Origin: Hymenopus coronatus
Taxonomy: Eukaryota; Arthropoda; Insecta; Mantodea; Hymenopodidae
Length of the DNA: 64,000 nt
Direction of reading: 5' to 3'
NCBI GenBank assembly: GCA_030762935.1
Contig: CM060900.1
Coordinates: 402,369,632-402,433,631, forward strand
Shown here: positions 46,016 through 57,665 of the stretch, in pieces
Layout of the letters: each line of letters begins with the position of its first letter
Numbering within the stretch: position 1 is the stretch's first letter
Translations under genes and position numbers: made by a program
Notes under the pieces: model-generated
What the model saw: only the letters and a program-made list of their open reading frames with translations
Told to the model about the DNA's origin: nothing
The model's database searches: none

Positions 46016-47689
46016 TTTGAGTTATGCTGTCTACACACATGCGCATATGAACATGTGAATGGATGTTTTTAAAAATGCTTTCTCTTTTATTCAGGGGTCT
46101 TCAAAGCATGTATTTCCAGTGATATCTTGCATCAAATATTTGGGTGGAATACAATACATTTTCTGCCTACTATATACATTGTACCTCTGTGCTGGAGAAA
46201 GTAAAAAGGAGTTCACAGAAACCTTTTATCTGACAATTAATGCTGTGTTCTTATTTAAATTATTTTCTTCTATGATGTAACCAAGTTGGAGGTTAAATTC
46301 ATAACTACACATCTATTCATCCTCAGGCATATATTTAATGTATGGTTATAAATTTAACTTTTGACTATGATACAATGCATCAGAATACAGTAAGTTTAAC
46401 AACATGGACATCCAGCAGCCATGAAAACAGTATATGATGCACCATACATGCACAGTGTTAACAAATGAAAAGTTTCACATGAAAGATGGTGACAAAGAAA
46501 CCGGGATATATAAGAAAAGTCTGGCCTACATATCTGTCATTTATTTCCAATCATTTCATAATTTTTTTTAATGGCTATGGACCAGGTTCACAATATCCAG
46601 CTTTACGATGGCTATGTATAAATTTATCTGATGACAAACCATAATCATTCAACTATATCACTACTTCTTCTGAAAGCAAGCCTATCAACAAGTTAACATA
46701 TAGTCTGCCATTAATTAGAGGCTATATCAAGTTTTAGTTACTTCCAGAAACCAAAGTTGTTGGTTTATGACAAGTTGGCATCTTGTCAGTCTACTCTAAT
46801 CAACTTGTTCATGAGCAAAACATAACTTGTATCAGTATGCATATACTTTAGGTATAAAATAAGACACACAAGTGACATATACTCATACTTGCCAATGTCT
46901 TTATTTTGAAAATTGTAAAGTTTGCGCTTATCCACCGAAATGTGATGATTTTGCAATAACATGAAATTTAGAATATGTAAAATGTTAGTAAATGTACAAA
47001 AATTAAATATAAAATAAATGGAAATTCCATTTGAAAGGAATCATTGCAATACTTGTAGTACTTCTTCACTCCATAACACATGTTGAAATTCTTCCTGGTA
47101 CCACAGATACATTTAAGCTAAGAAAATCCCTTCCTAGGCTTTACACTGGTTTATAGTTCATAGAGTATGCTTCATTACACAATTATAAAAAGAAACTCTT
47201 AAAAATTAGAAACCAATTCTGCAGCCATATAACCTAATGTGAGGGAGTTGAGTTTACCTTCAAGTTGTCCATTACTGTATATAAAAGTCAAAGAAAATTT
47301 AGAATGCCTCTGTCATTCAGAAGTAACTAAAATATAGCACATGCATAATACTTGGGATTAATGTCTTATAGTGCCAATAGTGCCAAGGAATGTAATTTTC
47401 TTCTGAGAAATTGATATTGTGGCCTCGTATTGAAACTGTTATGTTTTCCAAATTACGTGGCTTATTTTGGTGTGGTTTCTGGCGGTCCATTTATCCTCAG
47501 TCGCTTTCCCCTGTCCTCTTTTGTTGGAGGGGTGTTTTGGTTTGGTGGGGAGACAGTCGGTTGAGGCAGAGAGAGATTGTGCTGGTAAAGGTGAGGCATG
47601 AGTGCGAAAGTGAGAGAGAGATACCTCATTTGAGGAAGCCTGTGACAGAAAAAGCAGCATGAGAATAAGTCTGTACACATTGCCTTGGT
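46016..47689. other. no gene recognised
   Basis: AT-rich sequence. The more GC-rich patch at 47450-47690 is open in several frames on both strands, without a recognisable domain. Confidence 0.4.
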
Positions 47690-50400
47690 TCCCTTTTGCT
47701 ATTCTTGGATTTTCACATATATATATAAAGCTTTTCAAAATTTAACTATCTTTGTTTGGTCTCTGTTGGCTTCCTCCATGGTTAGAGGGGCCCAAAATCA
47801 CTAAATTTTCTCTATATCTGGCCATATGCGATTAAAAATTTGTTATGAATGAGCCTCTCACATCTATGCTATGTATTTTATGTTTTATCTGTTTAAAAGA
47901 AGACTGTCACACCACATTGTGTAAGAAGGTTACTTGTTACAAAATTGAAGCATGGAATGTTATTGTTAAATGTGCAAGTGTTGTTTCTGTCTTGGAGTTT
48001 ATTTGATTCTTTTGTAAACTCCAGTTGCACTGGTACATTGTTTAACTGGTCCCAATTATTACTGTTTCTTGTGTCAATTTTATGTCATATATTAAAACTG
48101 GGTGCTTTCTGTATCTTTACTCATTCAATGTACTCTTCACACTACTAGTTTGGATGCATCAATTTGTAGGAAAATTGAGCCTTCTGGATTTCACTTAATA
48201 CACTATGGGTTAATGTGTACAGTGTAAATTATAATTGAGTAGCATGGGGTTTCTTTGGCTGAACTATGAAGTTACACATATTGTATAATTTTGGCAATTC
48301 TATTTAAAATTTCTTTATACCCATTTTATGTTTTGCATCTTATAATGACTGTACTTAAAACCAGGCTGTGCAAATTATATTCATTAAGTCACTTTTTTTT
48401 TTTTTTTTGGCTCAAATATAACTAGTAGTTCTTTTTTTCCTTATAGCCATCAGCGATTCTACTGCTTTTGGGTAACTGAAATTTTTGCTACCATATTGGA
48501 GAAAGTAAATTTCATTTTTGGTTCTTTCCCAACCACGTGTTTAAAGAGGAAGCCTTTTGGGGTTACTTTCACCTTAATCAGTTTGTTTGAGCATAGAAAC
48601 CTTGGGGTACCTTCTTTCATTTTCTACAATAATACAGTGTTATTTGTGTATTTTAAACCAAATTTATAGTTTCTTTTTTATTATTATTATTACAAAATTT
48701 CTTTTACAATAATTGTTTGGTTTAAGTTAAATTGATTATTTTCTGTATAGTGCAGATAGTTCTATGAGTTTAGTGTAATTATTCCTTAGCAGTTTACTTT
48801 GTTTTATTTGTGGTAACTGCTTGCTTCCTGGCTGTGCGTTCAAAGGGGAGAAGGGACTTGAAGGTTTTTCTTGGGAATTATAGAAATTTATAGTTCCAGC
48901 CCTGAATACAGACCAATTACTACCTGTGTTTCATTTTAAATTTTAGTCCAAGTTTCTTGTTAGGTGTTTGAATCTAAATTTTACTGACCAGTGTTCGAGT
49001 TAAACTCATACTTGTGTGCCTTTTCCCCTAGTATAAAATTGTTGGATTATTTTGGGGAGTTTTGGTGAAAATTATTTGAATTTACTCTCTATACTGCTGA
49101 TTTAAATACAGGGTTTAGTCTCTTATTGAGTGCATGTTTGAAAAGTGAAGTAATGTACAGTTCCATTTTACAGTTTCAAAAGCTCTTGTATCTCCCATAG
49201 TTAATCGGCAATGTGCTAGCCTAATTGCTGAATTATTATTAAACCTCTTTTCTTTTGGGTTTAATTTCTAGTTTTATTTCCACCCACTCCGGTATTTCTT
49301 TTAAATTTATCAAATTTTGGTGCTTTGGCCTATTATTTTTCTGGTTTATTTTGTACTTCAGCCAAAGTTAACTTTATTTATCCTTAAAAGGGTATATAAT
49401 TCTACTCTGATGATTTTGTTTACCTTATTTCAGCAGTTAACCTTCATTTAACTGTACATATCTTGGTCTGTGTGTTTGTAGTGAAGTAATTTTACACTTA
49501 AATAATTCACTAGCCTCTCCATTCCAGAAAGATAAAGTTATAGTCCTTTAGTTGTTTACTGAACTGCTGGTACAGCCTTTACCATTTAAAAAAAATTTAC
49601 TTGAATTTTATAGTGTTGGTGTCTTAAACCAAAATTTGGGGTTGTGTACTTAACCTTGCCTTCCAGTGTGTACCATTCCGACTAGGCTTTAATTTCTTCA
49701 CTTATTTACCAGTCAGAGATCTTGAACCTAATTAATCATATGCCCCCCATCCCGTCGATTTGTTCAAAGGGGAAGCAATTTATAGCCAAATTTACTACCT
49801 ATTTTGATTTTAATTACAGAAAGTTAACTTTATAGTGGGCTGGGGTTTTCTTTGATTACACAATTATTAGTGTTCTTTTATTCACACAAATCTTAAGTTA
49901 ATTGTCATAATTTTGTGTTGGAAATTCTGTTAAGCTTTTGCTTTTACCAAATTTCATAGTAAATTTTTAGAGTTAATTACTCAGCACAACTGGAGTGTAA
50001 TTTTAATGCATTTTCTTGCATATGGTTAAAGAGTTGTTTTTGTTGTCTTTTGAAAGATTTTAAGAATATTTTGGTTGATAAGAGATTGAATGCATGTTTC
50101 ACTGTGTGCTATAATTGTAATAGCATTTAAAATTTTAAACTTGAAATATAGAGAGTACTGATTATTACTGTAATTCAACCTTTACTTCTGTCCTCCTGCA
50201 TGCTGAGAGGTAATTTCCCAGTTATTTTATAGGGGTGGAACACTTCAGTATAAATGGAAAACAGCATGTGCAGATTTCCGCTGGCACTTATGGTAATAGT
50301 GTGTAAACTAGAACTGACCTTTAATGATTATCTGCACTTTAGGGGTCTTATGCTCAACTTTTTGGCATAATATTATAAATGATTATTTACCAGCAACATC
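47690..50400. other. T-skewed non-coding block
   Basis: About 2.7 kb with T clearly exceeding A on the plus strand; for example 49261-49320 has 30 T and 14 A. The neighbouring sequence on both sides does not show this. It has almost no open frames. It may be a long non-coding part of a retroelement (a long LTR or leader) or a transcribed UTR or intron. No terminal repeat or primer-binding site could be fixed. Confidence 0.4.
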
Positions 50401-51457
50401 TGGTGCTAACAACTGTATATTCACATTTTCATGGTAAAGGCCATGTACAGCTGTTTGTTTAATAATAATATTTACAGTATTAACTGCTTATGTATTCTAG
50501 TAATTTGCCATTGACATTTAGAATTACATTCTATCAAATTGACTTTCATATCTTAATGGCTACAGAAAAATGTACAATGTGCTACATATCTGTTCATGAA
50601 CAATAAAAATTTTGGTTACTCTATAGCAGGGCCTCTCATGGCACAAGGCGTAAAATATGACATGGTTAAGTTGATGACAGTACAAATTCCAACTCCTTGT
50701 TTAATAACAATAGTACTATCTTCTTTTTCTTCTTATGCTTGTCACGCTAGCTCCGCCTCATTCCCCCCTTCCTCACCTCTCTCCTGTTTTTCCTTACTGC
50801 GAATTGTACCAAGCCATGCCAAGTTGGACTGAACTACGGTGCAGAGAACTTCCACACATTGGTTTACACATGTGCAATTTAAGGCATTTGAGAGGACCTG
50901 CTCTATTGAATAACAGGCTAGTCTTCTGTATCAACTAGAAGATATTTTAATCTAATCTCCAAGAGAAGACTAGCGATTTGCAGCACTGTGAATTACCACA
51001 AAACTTGTCTTTAGCCTGAACTAAGAAAGAATTGTATTTGTGAGAAAGGCAGCATTTTAAATCAACAGTGACTCCTTAGCAAAACTATGCACTAATTATA
51101 GAAAGCTTTCCCTATTCCTTGTTCCAATGTACTATCTAATATGCTTTATAACTAGTGCTAACACAATATACAAAACCAAGTCCAAAAATAGACAGCTGAT
51201 ATAACCTATTTCTTTCAAGATCCTTCTGCACACAATGAAATTCAATGTCTTCCATTATATTCAAATTACATACACAAAAATAAAACTGAATGAATTTGAA
51301 ATGCAGATACACAAATAATGAAGCAGCCTTAGAAAGAAAGGGTGAAGATAAAATAACACTAAAACTTTCACCAGGAAGAGAAACTGCATCATAGTAAATG
51401 ATTGTAAAAAATACCCTGGAGGAAATAGTGTAACTGAAAATTTCCTGGGGTAGAAAA
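50401..51457. other. no gene recognised
   Basis: Mixed sequence with a pyrimidine-rich patch at 50720-50805. No exon or element was recognised. Confidence 0.4.
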
Positions 51458-51459
51458 TA

Positions 51460-52765
51460 CGAGGGGCATACTGAAAGTCATGAGCAACACTGTTTTACAA
51501 TCTTAATATTTATTTTTAAGCCAAACCAAATACATCATCATAATCTACAGACTTTCTTTCACTTTTTGACATAGTCTCCATTGTTTTGCACACATTTTTC
51601 CCATCGTTCTAAAAGTTTGAAAATGTCCTTGTGATAGAACTCCGTTCCAGCTGACCCTGACGCACTGCTTTCCGAATGTCCTCCAGCGTCTCGTAGCGTT
51701 GGCCATGCATCTGCTCCTTCACAAAACCGAAAAGATGGTAGTCGGAGGGTGCCAAGTCGGGACTGTAGGGAGGATGTGGAAGAGTTTCCCACCCTAATGC
51801 CCTGATCTTCTCCATAGTGGCACGGGCAGTATGCGGACGCGCATTATCCTGTTGAAGGATGAGCCTCTTTCCAGGGCGTTTATCACGCAAAACCCGACGG
51901 AGCTTCAGAAGTGTCTTGATGTAGCGGGCAGAATTTATGGTTTGTCCAGGTTCAAGAAAGTCAACCAGAATGCAACCTTGTGCATCCCAAAAGACACTTC
52001 CCATAACTTTTCCTACAGACTGCACTGTCTTCGCTTTCTTCTTCGATGGTGAGTTCAAGTGGTGCCATTCCATACTCTTGATGTTTCGTTTCTGGCTCAT
52101 AGTGATGGAACCAGCTCTCATCTCCAGTCACAATACACGTCAAAAATTCATCACCTTCATTATGAAATCTCTGAAGAAGGTTTTGTGCAATGGTTCTTCT
52201 CTGAAGTTTGTGGTCTTCAGTCAATAAATGGGGGACCCAACGGGCACAGACCTTTCAATAACCCAAGCTGTGGATCATTTCTTGCACTGCACTATGTCCT
52301 ATTCCAAGTTGCGCAGCAATTTCATTCACAGTGAAACGCCTATCTCCTGTAATGAGCTCATCAACTCTTTCCTTGTTGCGTTCTGTAGAGGCAGTTCGAG
52401 GACGCCCGCTACGAGGCGCATTTTGCAGACTCGTGTTTCCATCTTTGAAATGTTTCACCCATCTTCTAACACTGCTGGCATCCATGCAGACACCTTCATA
52501 CGCACGTTGAAGTCTGAGATGAATTTCAGGAGCAGATTTTCCTTCTTTCACAAGGAATTCATTGACAGCACGCTGTCGAAACGAAACATCAATGTCAGCC
52601 ATTTTTCAAACACCGTCTGTGGTCACGTGATAGAAGCTAATGACGTCACAATATGTCAACATGTGGCTTAAAGTCTGTAGATTACGATCCTGCAATTTGT
52701 TTTGTTACATTGTTGAAATTTAAATTTTTACAATGGGTTGCTCGTGACTTTCAGTATGCCCCTCG
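51460..52765 (-). mobile_element. mariner transposon, copy 3 (nearly full length)
   Basis: TA flanks both sides (51458-51459 and 52766-52767). The inverted ends are cgaggggcatactgaaagtc at both termini (the right one in inverse), continuing as atgagcaac and acgagcaac. Total 1306 bp. The transposase lies on the minus strand and is nearly intact (separate entry). Its ends are sharper and its frame less damaged than copies 1 and 2, so it inserted later or decayed more slowly. Confidence 0.95.
51559..52602 (-). pseudogene. mariner transposase, D,D34D type, lightly broken
   Basis: Starts MADIDVSFRQRAVNEFLVKE at 52602. The DNA-binding half has SVRRWVKHFKDGN and GRRFTVNEIAAQLGIGHSAV-like helix-turn-helix segments. 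The catalytic core has GDESWFHHYEPETK, LQQDNARPHTARATMEKI and YSPDLAPSDYHLFGF. Exactly 34 residues separate the second and third Asp, the mariner signature. It ends FKLLERWEKCVQNNGDYVKK with a stop at 51559. Lesions: an in-frame TGA at 52255-52257, a one-base insertion near 52082 (catcaagag), and a frame change near 51650. Length is about 348 codons, normal for mariner. It would cut and paste at TA sites if intact. Confidence 0.93.
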
Positions 52766-52884
52766 TATTAAATGATATGAAATATTAAATGATACACAGC
52801 GATCAGATACTAAATTTTTTTCATGCAGAAATAAACAATAAAGTAGAAAAATACGTAAGACTAGATGAGACTGGGTATACAGTG

Positions 52885-53090
52885 AGGACAAGTTTAGCAC
52901 TGACATAGGTAGTTCAGGTTAAGGCACAGATTCGACTGGGAGATCTGCAGTTCAAATCTGGCCAGGACTGTTCTCAATGACTGGTTTTTCTCCCTCTTTT
53001 CCTCACCTCTCATGAATGCTAAATGTTAGTGAAATAATCTGAACTTAGGCTCGGGACATTTCCTTCAATAATTACTACTTCATGTATTAT
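52885..53090 (+). mobile_element. tRNA-derived SINE-like element
   Basis: A-box-like taggtagttcaggttaagg and B-box-like cagttcaaatctggcc (about 52951-52966) at tRNA spacing, followed by a body with tttttctccctcttttcctc. It is diverged from the other SINEs in the window, and the tail is not clear. Confidence 0.5.
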
Positions 53091-53603
53091 CAGTGTAAGC
53101 TGCTTGAGGTGACCTGTATAATTATTACACCTACAAACTAGTTTAGCAGAATTCCTACGTATTTTTAATAACATGTAAAATACCAGTAATATGTTGCAGA
53201 ATATATTACAAAAATGTGAGAAATTTAGACATTTTTTATTTTCCCACTAAAATCATATTTGATGTATACAGCATCAAATGACATATAAAAATATTAAGGT
53301 AAAGTATGAGAGGAGGGCTAACAGAGAAAACAAGAAGAGCCACTACCACTATCACCACCAGCACAACCACCAAAGCTGCTACCTCTGCTGATAGAACAAT
53401 TTACTTTGTTCACATTTTATGGTCATTGTAGAAGCAAAAAACACAAACAAAAAAACAAAACAAACTAAAGTCCAGCCACATTATTATAAAATAATAGTCT
53501 TCGAACTGCCCAATGATTTCATTTGAGTATTTTAATAAGCAGTTCTTTTATGAGTTAAGTGATCAGTAATTATACTATTTAGATGCAAAGGGAGAGGGGG
53601 GGG
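53091..53603. other. no gene recognised
   Basis: AT-rich sequence with a short cac/acc-rich patch at 53340-53385. Confidence 0.4.

Positions 53604-53637
<34 letters not shown>
53604..53637 (+). repeat. (GT)n microsatellite
   Basis: About 17 GT units, preceded by a G-run. Confidence 0.95.
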
Positions 53638-53641
<4 letters not shown>

Positions 53642-53842
53642 TGATTTATTTAGAACTGACACATTTCTTTCTTTAATTATTCCATTGGAAATTCATTCAA
53701 TGACCCAATTTCAGAGACCAAATTAAGCAGAATGTTCTGGAGTTTCGATTCCTTGTCGCTAGATACGCAGATGGTTATGTTTTATTCCTAATTGCATTGT
53801 TGGCAGCTGTTTCGACATTTTGTTCTTGTAGTCAACGTGAAA

Positions 53843-54828
53843 ATGCAGTACACATTAAATCAACGACTCTTCCTTGTGAAGCAATACTGGGTTACGAATT
53901 CAATTACAGCTACTTAAAGGGCATACCAGAGAGAATTTGGTGTTCGCAATACTCCCAAAAGAAATACAATACTGGGACTGGAAAACAAATTGGAAACAAA
54001 TGGATCTCTGGTGAGTGAAAAAGGCAAGCATTGTTCATCTAGGCTTCCCACGGTTGTTGATGTAAGAGCACGACTGGAGCAGACACTCAAAAAATCATTA
54101 AGATGTTTGTCGCAGGAGACTGGGTACATCTACTCAATATATCAGAGAGCTGCAAAAAGTGCAGGCCTAAAGCCATGTAGGGTTATGGTTGTTCATCAGC
54201 TACAGGAACCAGATAAGGATAAAAGATTGAATTATCATTGTTTTCAGATGTTCATTATGCAAAATCCTGCCATATTGTTCATCACATGGTTCCATTTATC
54301 CGGTTATGTGAACTCACGCCATTGGGCCATAAAAAATCCACATGTCATTCATGAAGCACCTATGCACCCGATTAAAATCAGAGTTTGGTGCACAATATCC
54401 GCACAGAGAATAGTGGGGCCAATTTTTTTAAATAGACTGTGAACAATGTAGAGTACCGACTGATTTTCATGGAGTTTGTTGAGCAACTGGACAATGTAGA
54501 GCTGAGTCAAGGATATTTTCAGCAAGATGGCGCTACATGTCATACATCAAATGAATCCATGAACCTAATTGCAAGTTTCTTTGACGACCGGATAATTTCC
54601 AGGAACCTGTGGCCACCATGATCTCCAGACTTCTTTCTATGGTGTTACTTAAAAGACAAGGTTTACGCCACATGTCCCCAGACATTGGAAGATCTGAAGC
54701 ACATCACAAAGGAGATTCAAGCTATTGACAACAGAGTCCTCCCATGAGCGGCCAGTAACATAGAACGATGTGTTGGGTTGTGCCTTATGCGGGATGGAGG
54801 ACATTTTCAATATTTGCTACAGAGGTAA
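53843..54828 (+). pseudogene. DDE transposase, decayed, near full length
   Basis: Starts MQYTLNQRLFLVKQYW at 53843 and, after an in-frame TAA about 22 codons in, continues RAYQREFGVRNTPKRNTILG. Later blocks are VVDVRARLEQTLKKSLRCLS, RVMVVHQLQEPDKDKRLNYH, WFHLSGYVNSRHWAIKNPH, GYFQQDGATCHTS (second catalytic Asp) and SPDFFLWCYLKDKVYA. It ends GGHFQYLLQR-stop at 54828. This is the complete order of a family common in insects, within the Tc1/mariner superfamily. The segment carrying the first catalytic Asp (usually SDEAWFHLSGYVN) and the residues before PDFFLW are deleted. Inactive. The terminal repeats were not located. Confidence 0.75.
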
Positions 54829-54911
54829 ATAATCTCCCACAGTTCCTCTACAATTTAGGTATAGTAAGTTGTCACCAGCACAATTCGTTTTGAAACAATT
54901 AAAGAAAGAAA

Positions 54912-54920
<9 letters not shown>

Positions 54921-54996
<76 letters not shown>
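54921..54996 (+). repeat. (CA)n microsatellite
   Basis: About 37 CA units after a short (TA)n. Open frames through it are artefacts. Confidence 0.97.
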
Positions 54997-54997
<1 letters not shown>

Positions 54998-55883
54998 CTG
55001 AATGTAGGATGGATGGGTAAAGAAAGTAGCATCACCCTGCCTCTTGGCAAATTTTTAACAAATCATGATGCCTGAGTTCGAGTAACAATGAACCCAGGGC
55101 AGATATGGGCAAAGCATGGGTCACTCGAGAATTGAGGGGCATGGTGGGGGTACTGTAATCCAACTAGCTGATCAATTCCATGGGAAAGACAGACAAATTT
55201 TGAAGTTTGTAATTAAGTTGAAATTTTCATATGAAACTATTATTCAAACAATAGATTTTCCAGAAACAGTTGGCATCATTACAAATTTTAAGCGCAGTTG
55301 GCAGCACTGCTCTCTAATTGGAGGGAAGTTCATGAAGCAGGTTCCATATGAAAATTAGATACCTAGGAGAGCATAATTATGGGGCATAAGCCTTAGAAAA
55401 GCTTGAAGTATGTATGTATTTCATTATATTCCATTTTATATCTATACTTTTATGCAGACTAAGCTATAAGAAACATTTATCAATGTCTTCAATGAAGTGC
55501 TGTAACTTATATATGACAAGAGTTTTTGTCGTGTAAGTCACTATAACACTTATTTTTTCAAAATTCCACTCATCAAGACTGGTAATAACTGAAAGCAACA
55601 TCAATTCCTCTTTGACAAATAGATGAATAAATGTGAAATATAAAAAATTAGAATGTATTTGGTTTTACCACTAGTGTAATACCTTCTGAAAATATGCTGT
55701 TTAAGTCACATTATATTTCCCATGCTTTTAGAAATTAGTATAAATTTATTTCTTGTGAGAAAAGAAGATTGTTTGCTGTTATATCAATTGTTGAAGACCT
55801 TAGAAATTGTCAATTTTATAGGCCTAACTGACTTCTCTGTAGGACTAACTGAAATTTCCTTTTTATAGGCTCAGATAGTTAAA
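54997..55883. other. no gene recognised
   Basis: Mixed AT-rich sequence between the microsatellite and the next coding relic. The 80-codon frame at 55116 has no recognisable motif. Confidence 0.4.
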
Positions 55884-57665
55884 ATGTCAAGTTCAGCAGC
55901 TGAAAGGAAGAGGAAACAGATAGATAAATTGAAAGAAGAGGGCAAATATGAGGATTTTAAAAGAAAGCAAAGTGAGATGCAGAGACAAAGAAGAAATAAA
56001 AAAAAAAAAATAAATAAATAAAACACAATGGCATTTGATGAAAAACAAGAACTAAAGAAGAAATGCTGTATAGAATGAAGCGTATGCTGGTAACTCCTGC
56101 TTCTTCTCAGCCAGAAGTGACCACCCCATCAATAACCAATAAATCTCCTTATTCTTTTGGAAAAGTTATAGTAAGGGCTAGGCGTGGCCTCCCTTAAAGT
56201 CCTAGAAAGCGTAAAGCAATAGTAACCAAGTTAGCAAGTACATATGTTCCTGATATTCTCACTCAGCACCTACACACAGACAAGAAAATAGTACTCGAAC
56301 TATTACTGAGGTTAAATCTACTGTTATAACATTATTTAAATTTGACAGTGTTTCGTACCAAATGCCAGGTACAAGGAATTATGCGATTCTTCATTCAGAC
56401 AATGGGGAAGGAGAAAATTCAAAAGAGCTACCTTTTCCTTACTTTGGGAGAAATTTGCCAGCACTATACGGAAGAATATCCAGGAGCTAAAATTGCATTC
56501 ATGAGGTTTTGTGAACTTCGCCAAAAACATATATTTCTTAGAGCAGAAACTCCTGAAAATTTATGTCTCTGCATCTACCATAAAAATATAAAATTGTTGC
56601 TGACATCACTACCTGACATTTCTAATAGTATTGGAGATTTGATAAGAAACGGTGTGTGCAACGAGAATGAAATGAAATGTACGATGTCGGAATGCACTAT
56701 TTGTGACAATGCTAGGAAGTATGACCAGTATATTGATAGTGCATTTTCAGATCTTTCAGAAGATGCTGTGATAACTTATCAACAATGGATAAAAGATGAA
56801 GAGGGGCACACATCAAGAAAGAATGAAGTGGTACAGGTGAGTTGCCTCAGTTTCTAAGACATGCACTCATTAATAAAACACATGCCTCTCATTTTGAGAA
56901 CCTGAAGAAAAGTGTAGCATCTGACACTATGATAATACAAATTGACTTTAGTGAAAACTGCTTTCATTATCAAGATGAAATACAGTCTGCCCATGGGGAG
57001 TCAAATGGCTGTTACGTTGTATACACCTTATTTCAGAAAATGGAGAACTAGACCATAAACCCTATGTTGCCGTGTCTGATTATATCATGACGAGTTTGCT
57101 GTTGCCAAGTTTAATTCCATAATTGTGAGTCATTTCAAGAAAAAACATGCAAGTTTTTTCACATACAGTATCAATCTGATGGTACTGCTCACATTTTAAA
57201 CAGAAGTTTTCACTGTCCCTCATTACATTACAACCAGAAATGATCAGTTGGCATTTTTTAGCCTCTGCTCAAGGTAAAGGACCTATAGAAGTCTGGGAGG
57301 TACATTAAAATGATGTGTTCGTGAAGCTACCAGAGCAAGGCAAATCGATCCCCAGACTGCAGCACAACAGTTATGCTCTAAGGTACAGATAATATATTGT
57401 AGTGAAAATTACGTTAACTCAGAGAATTTTGAGTTACTAAACCTGTGGCATCCAAATGGAAAAAAAAAGTTCCAATATTCCTGACACAAGAAGCTATCAT
57501 TACTTCCATGCTATTTCAAAGTATAAAATTGAATGTTCTGTAGTTTCAAGTGGAGCCCCAACAAAAGTATTTGATTTTATAGATGGTACATTCAGTTCTA
57601 CAAGTGAAAACAGTGCAGTTACTTGTAAGAAAATGAAGAGCAATGCAGTAACTCGATCCTGGTAG
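55884..57665 (+). pseudogene. decayed cysteine-rich multicopy gene (possible transposon ORF)
   Basis: From ATG 55884 the frame encodes a basic helical region, AERKRKQIDKLKEEGKYEDF and RKQSEMQRQRRNKKK. Later pieces are ITEVKSTVITLFKFDSVSYQ (56310), YTEEYPGAKIAFMRFCELRQ, ENLCLCIYHKNIKLLL (56550), CTMSECTICDNARKY (56690), then in another frame LPQFLRHALINK and IQIDFSENC..DEIQSAHG (56935-57000). I recognise the order (basic coiled N-terminus, CxC..H cluster, 'DFSEN' block) from an uncharacterised family present in many copies in animal genomes. A DDE-like nuclease role is only a guess. Stops throughout the last 600 bp. The CAG|gtgagt at 56835 could be a splice donor. Confidence 0.5.

Noticed and set aside
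47411..47740. GC-richer patch as a coding exon
   Set aside because: Open in several frames on both strands, without any conserved motif or in-phase splice sites.
51831..52671. Several plus-strand open frames of 73-147 codons
   Set aside because: Antisense shadows of the minus-strand mariner transposase.
54817..55075. Open frames with Cys-Val or Thr-His repeats
   Set aside because: Translations of the (CA)n microsatellite.
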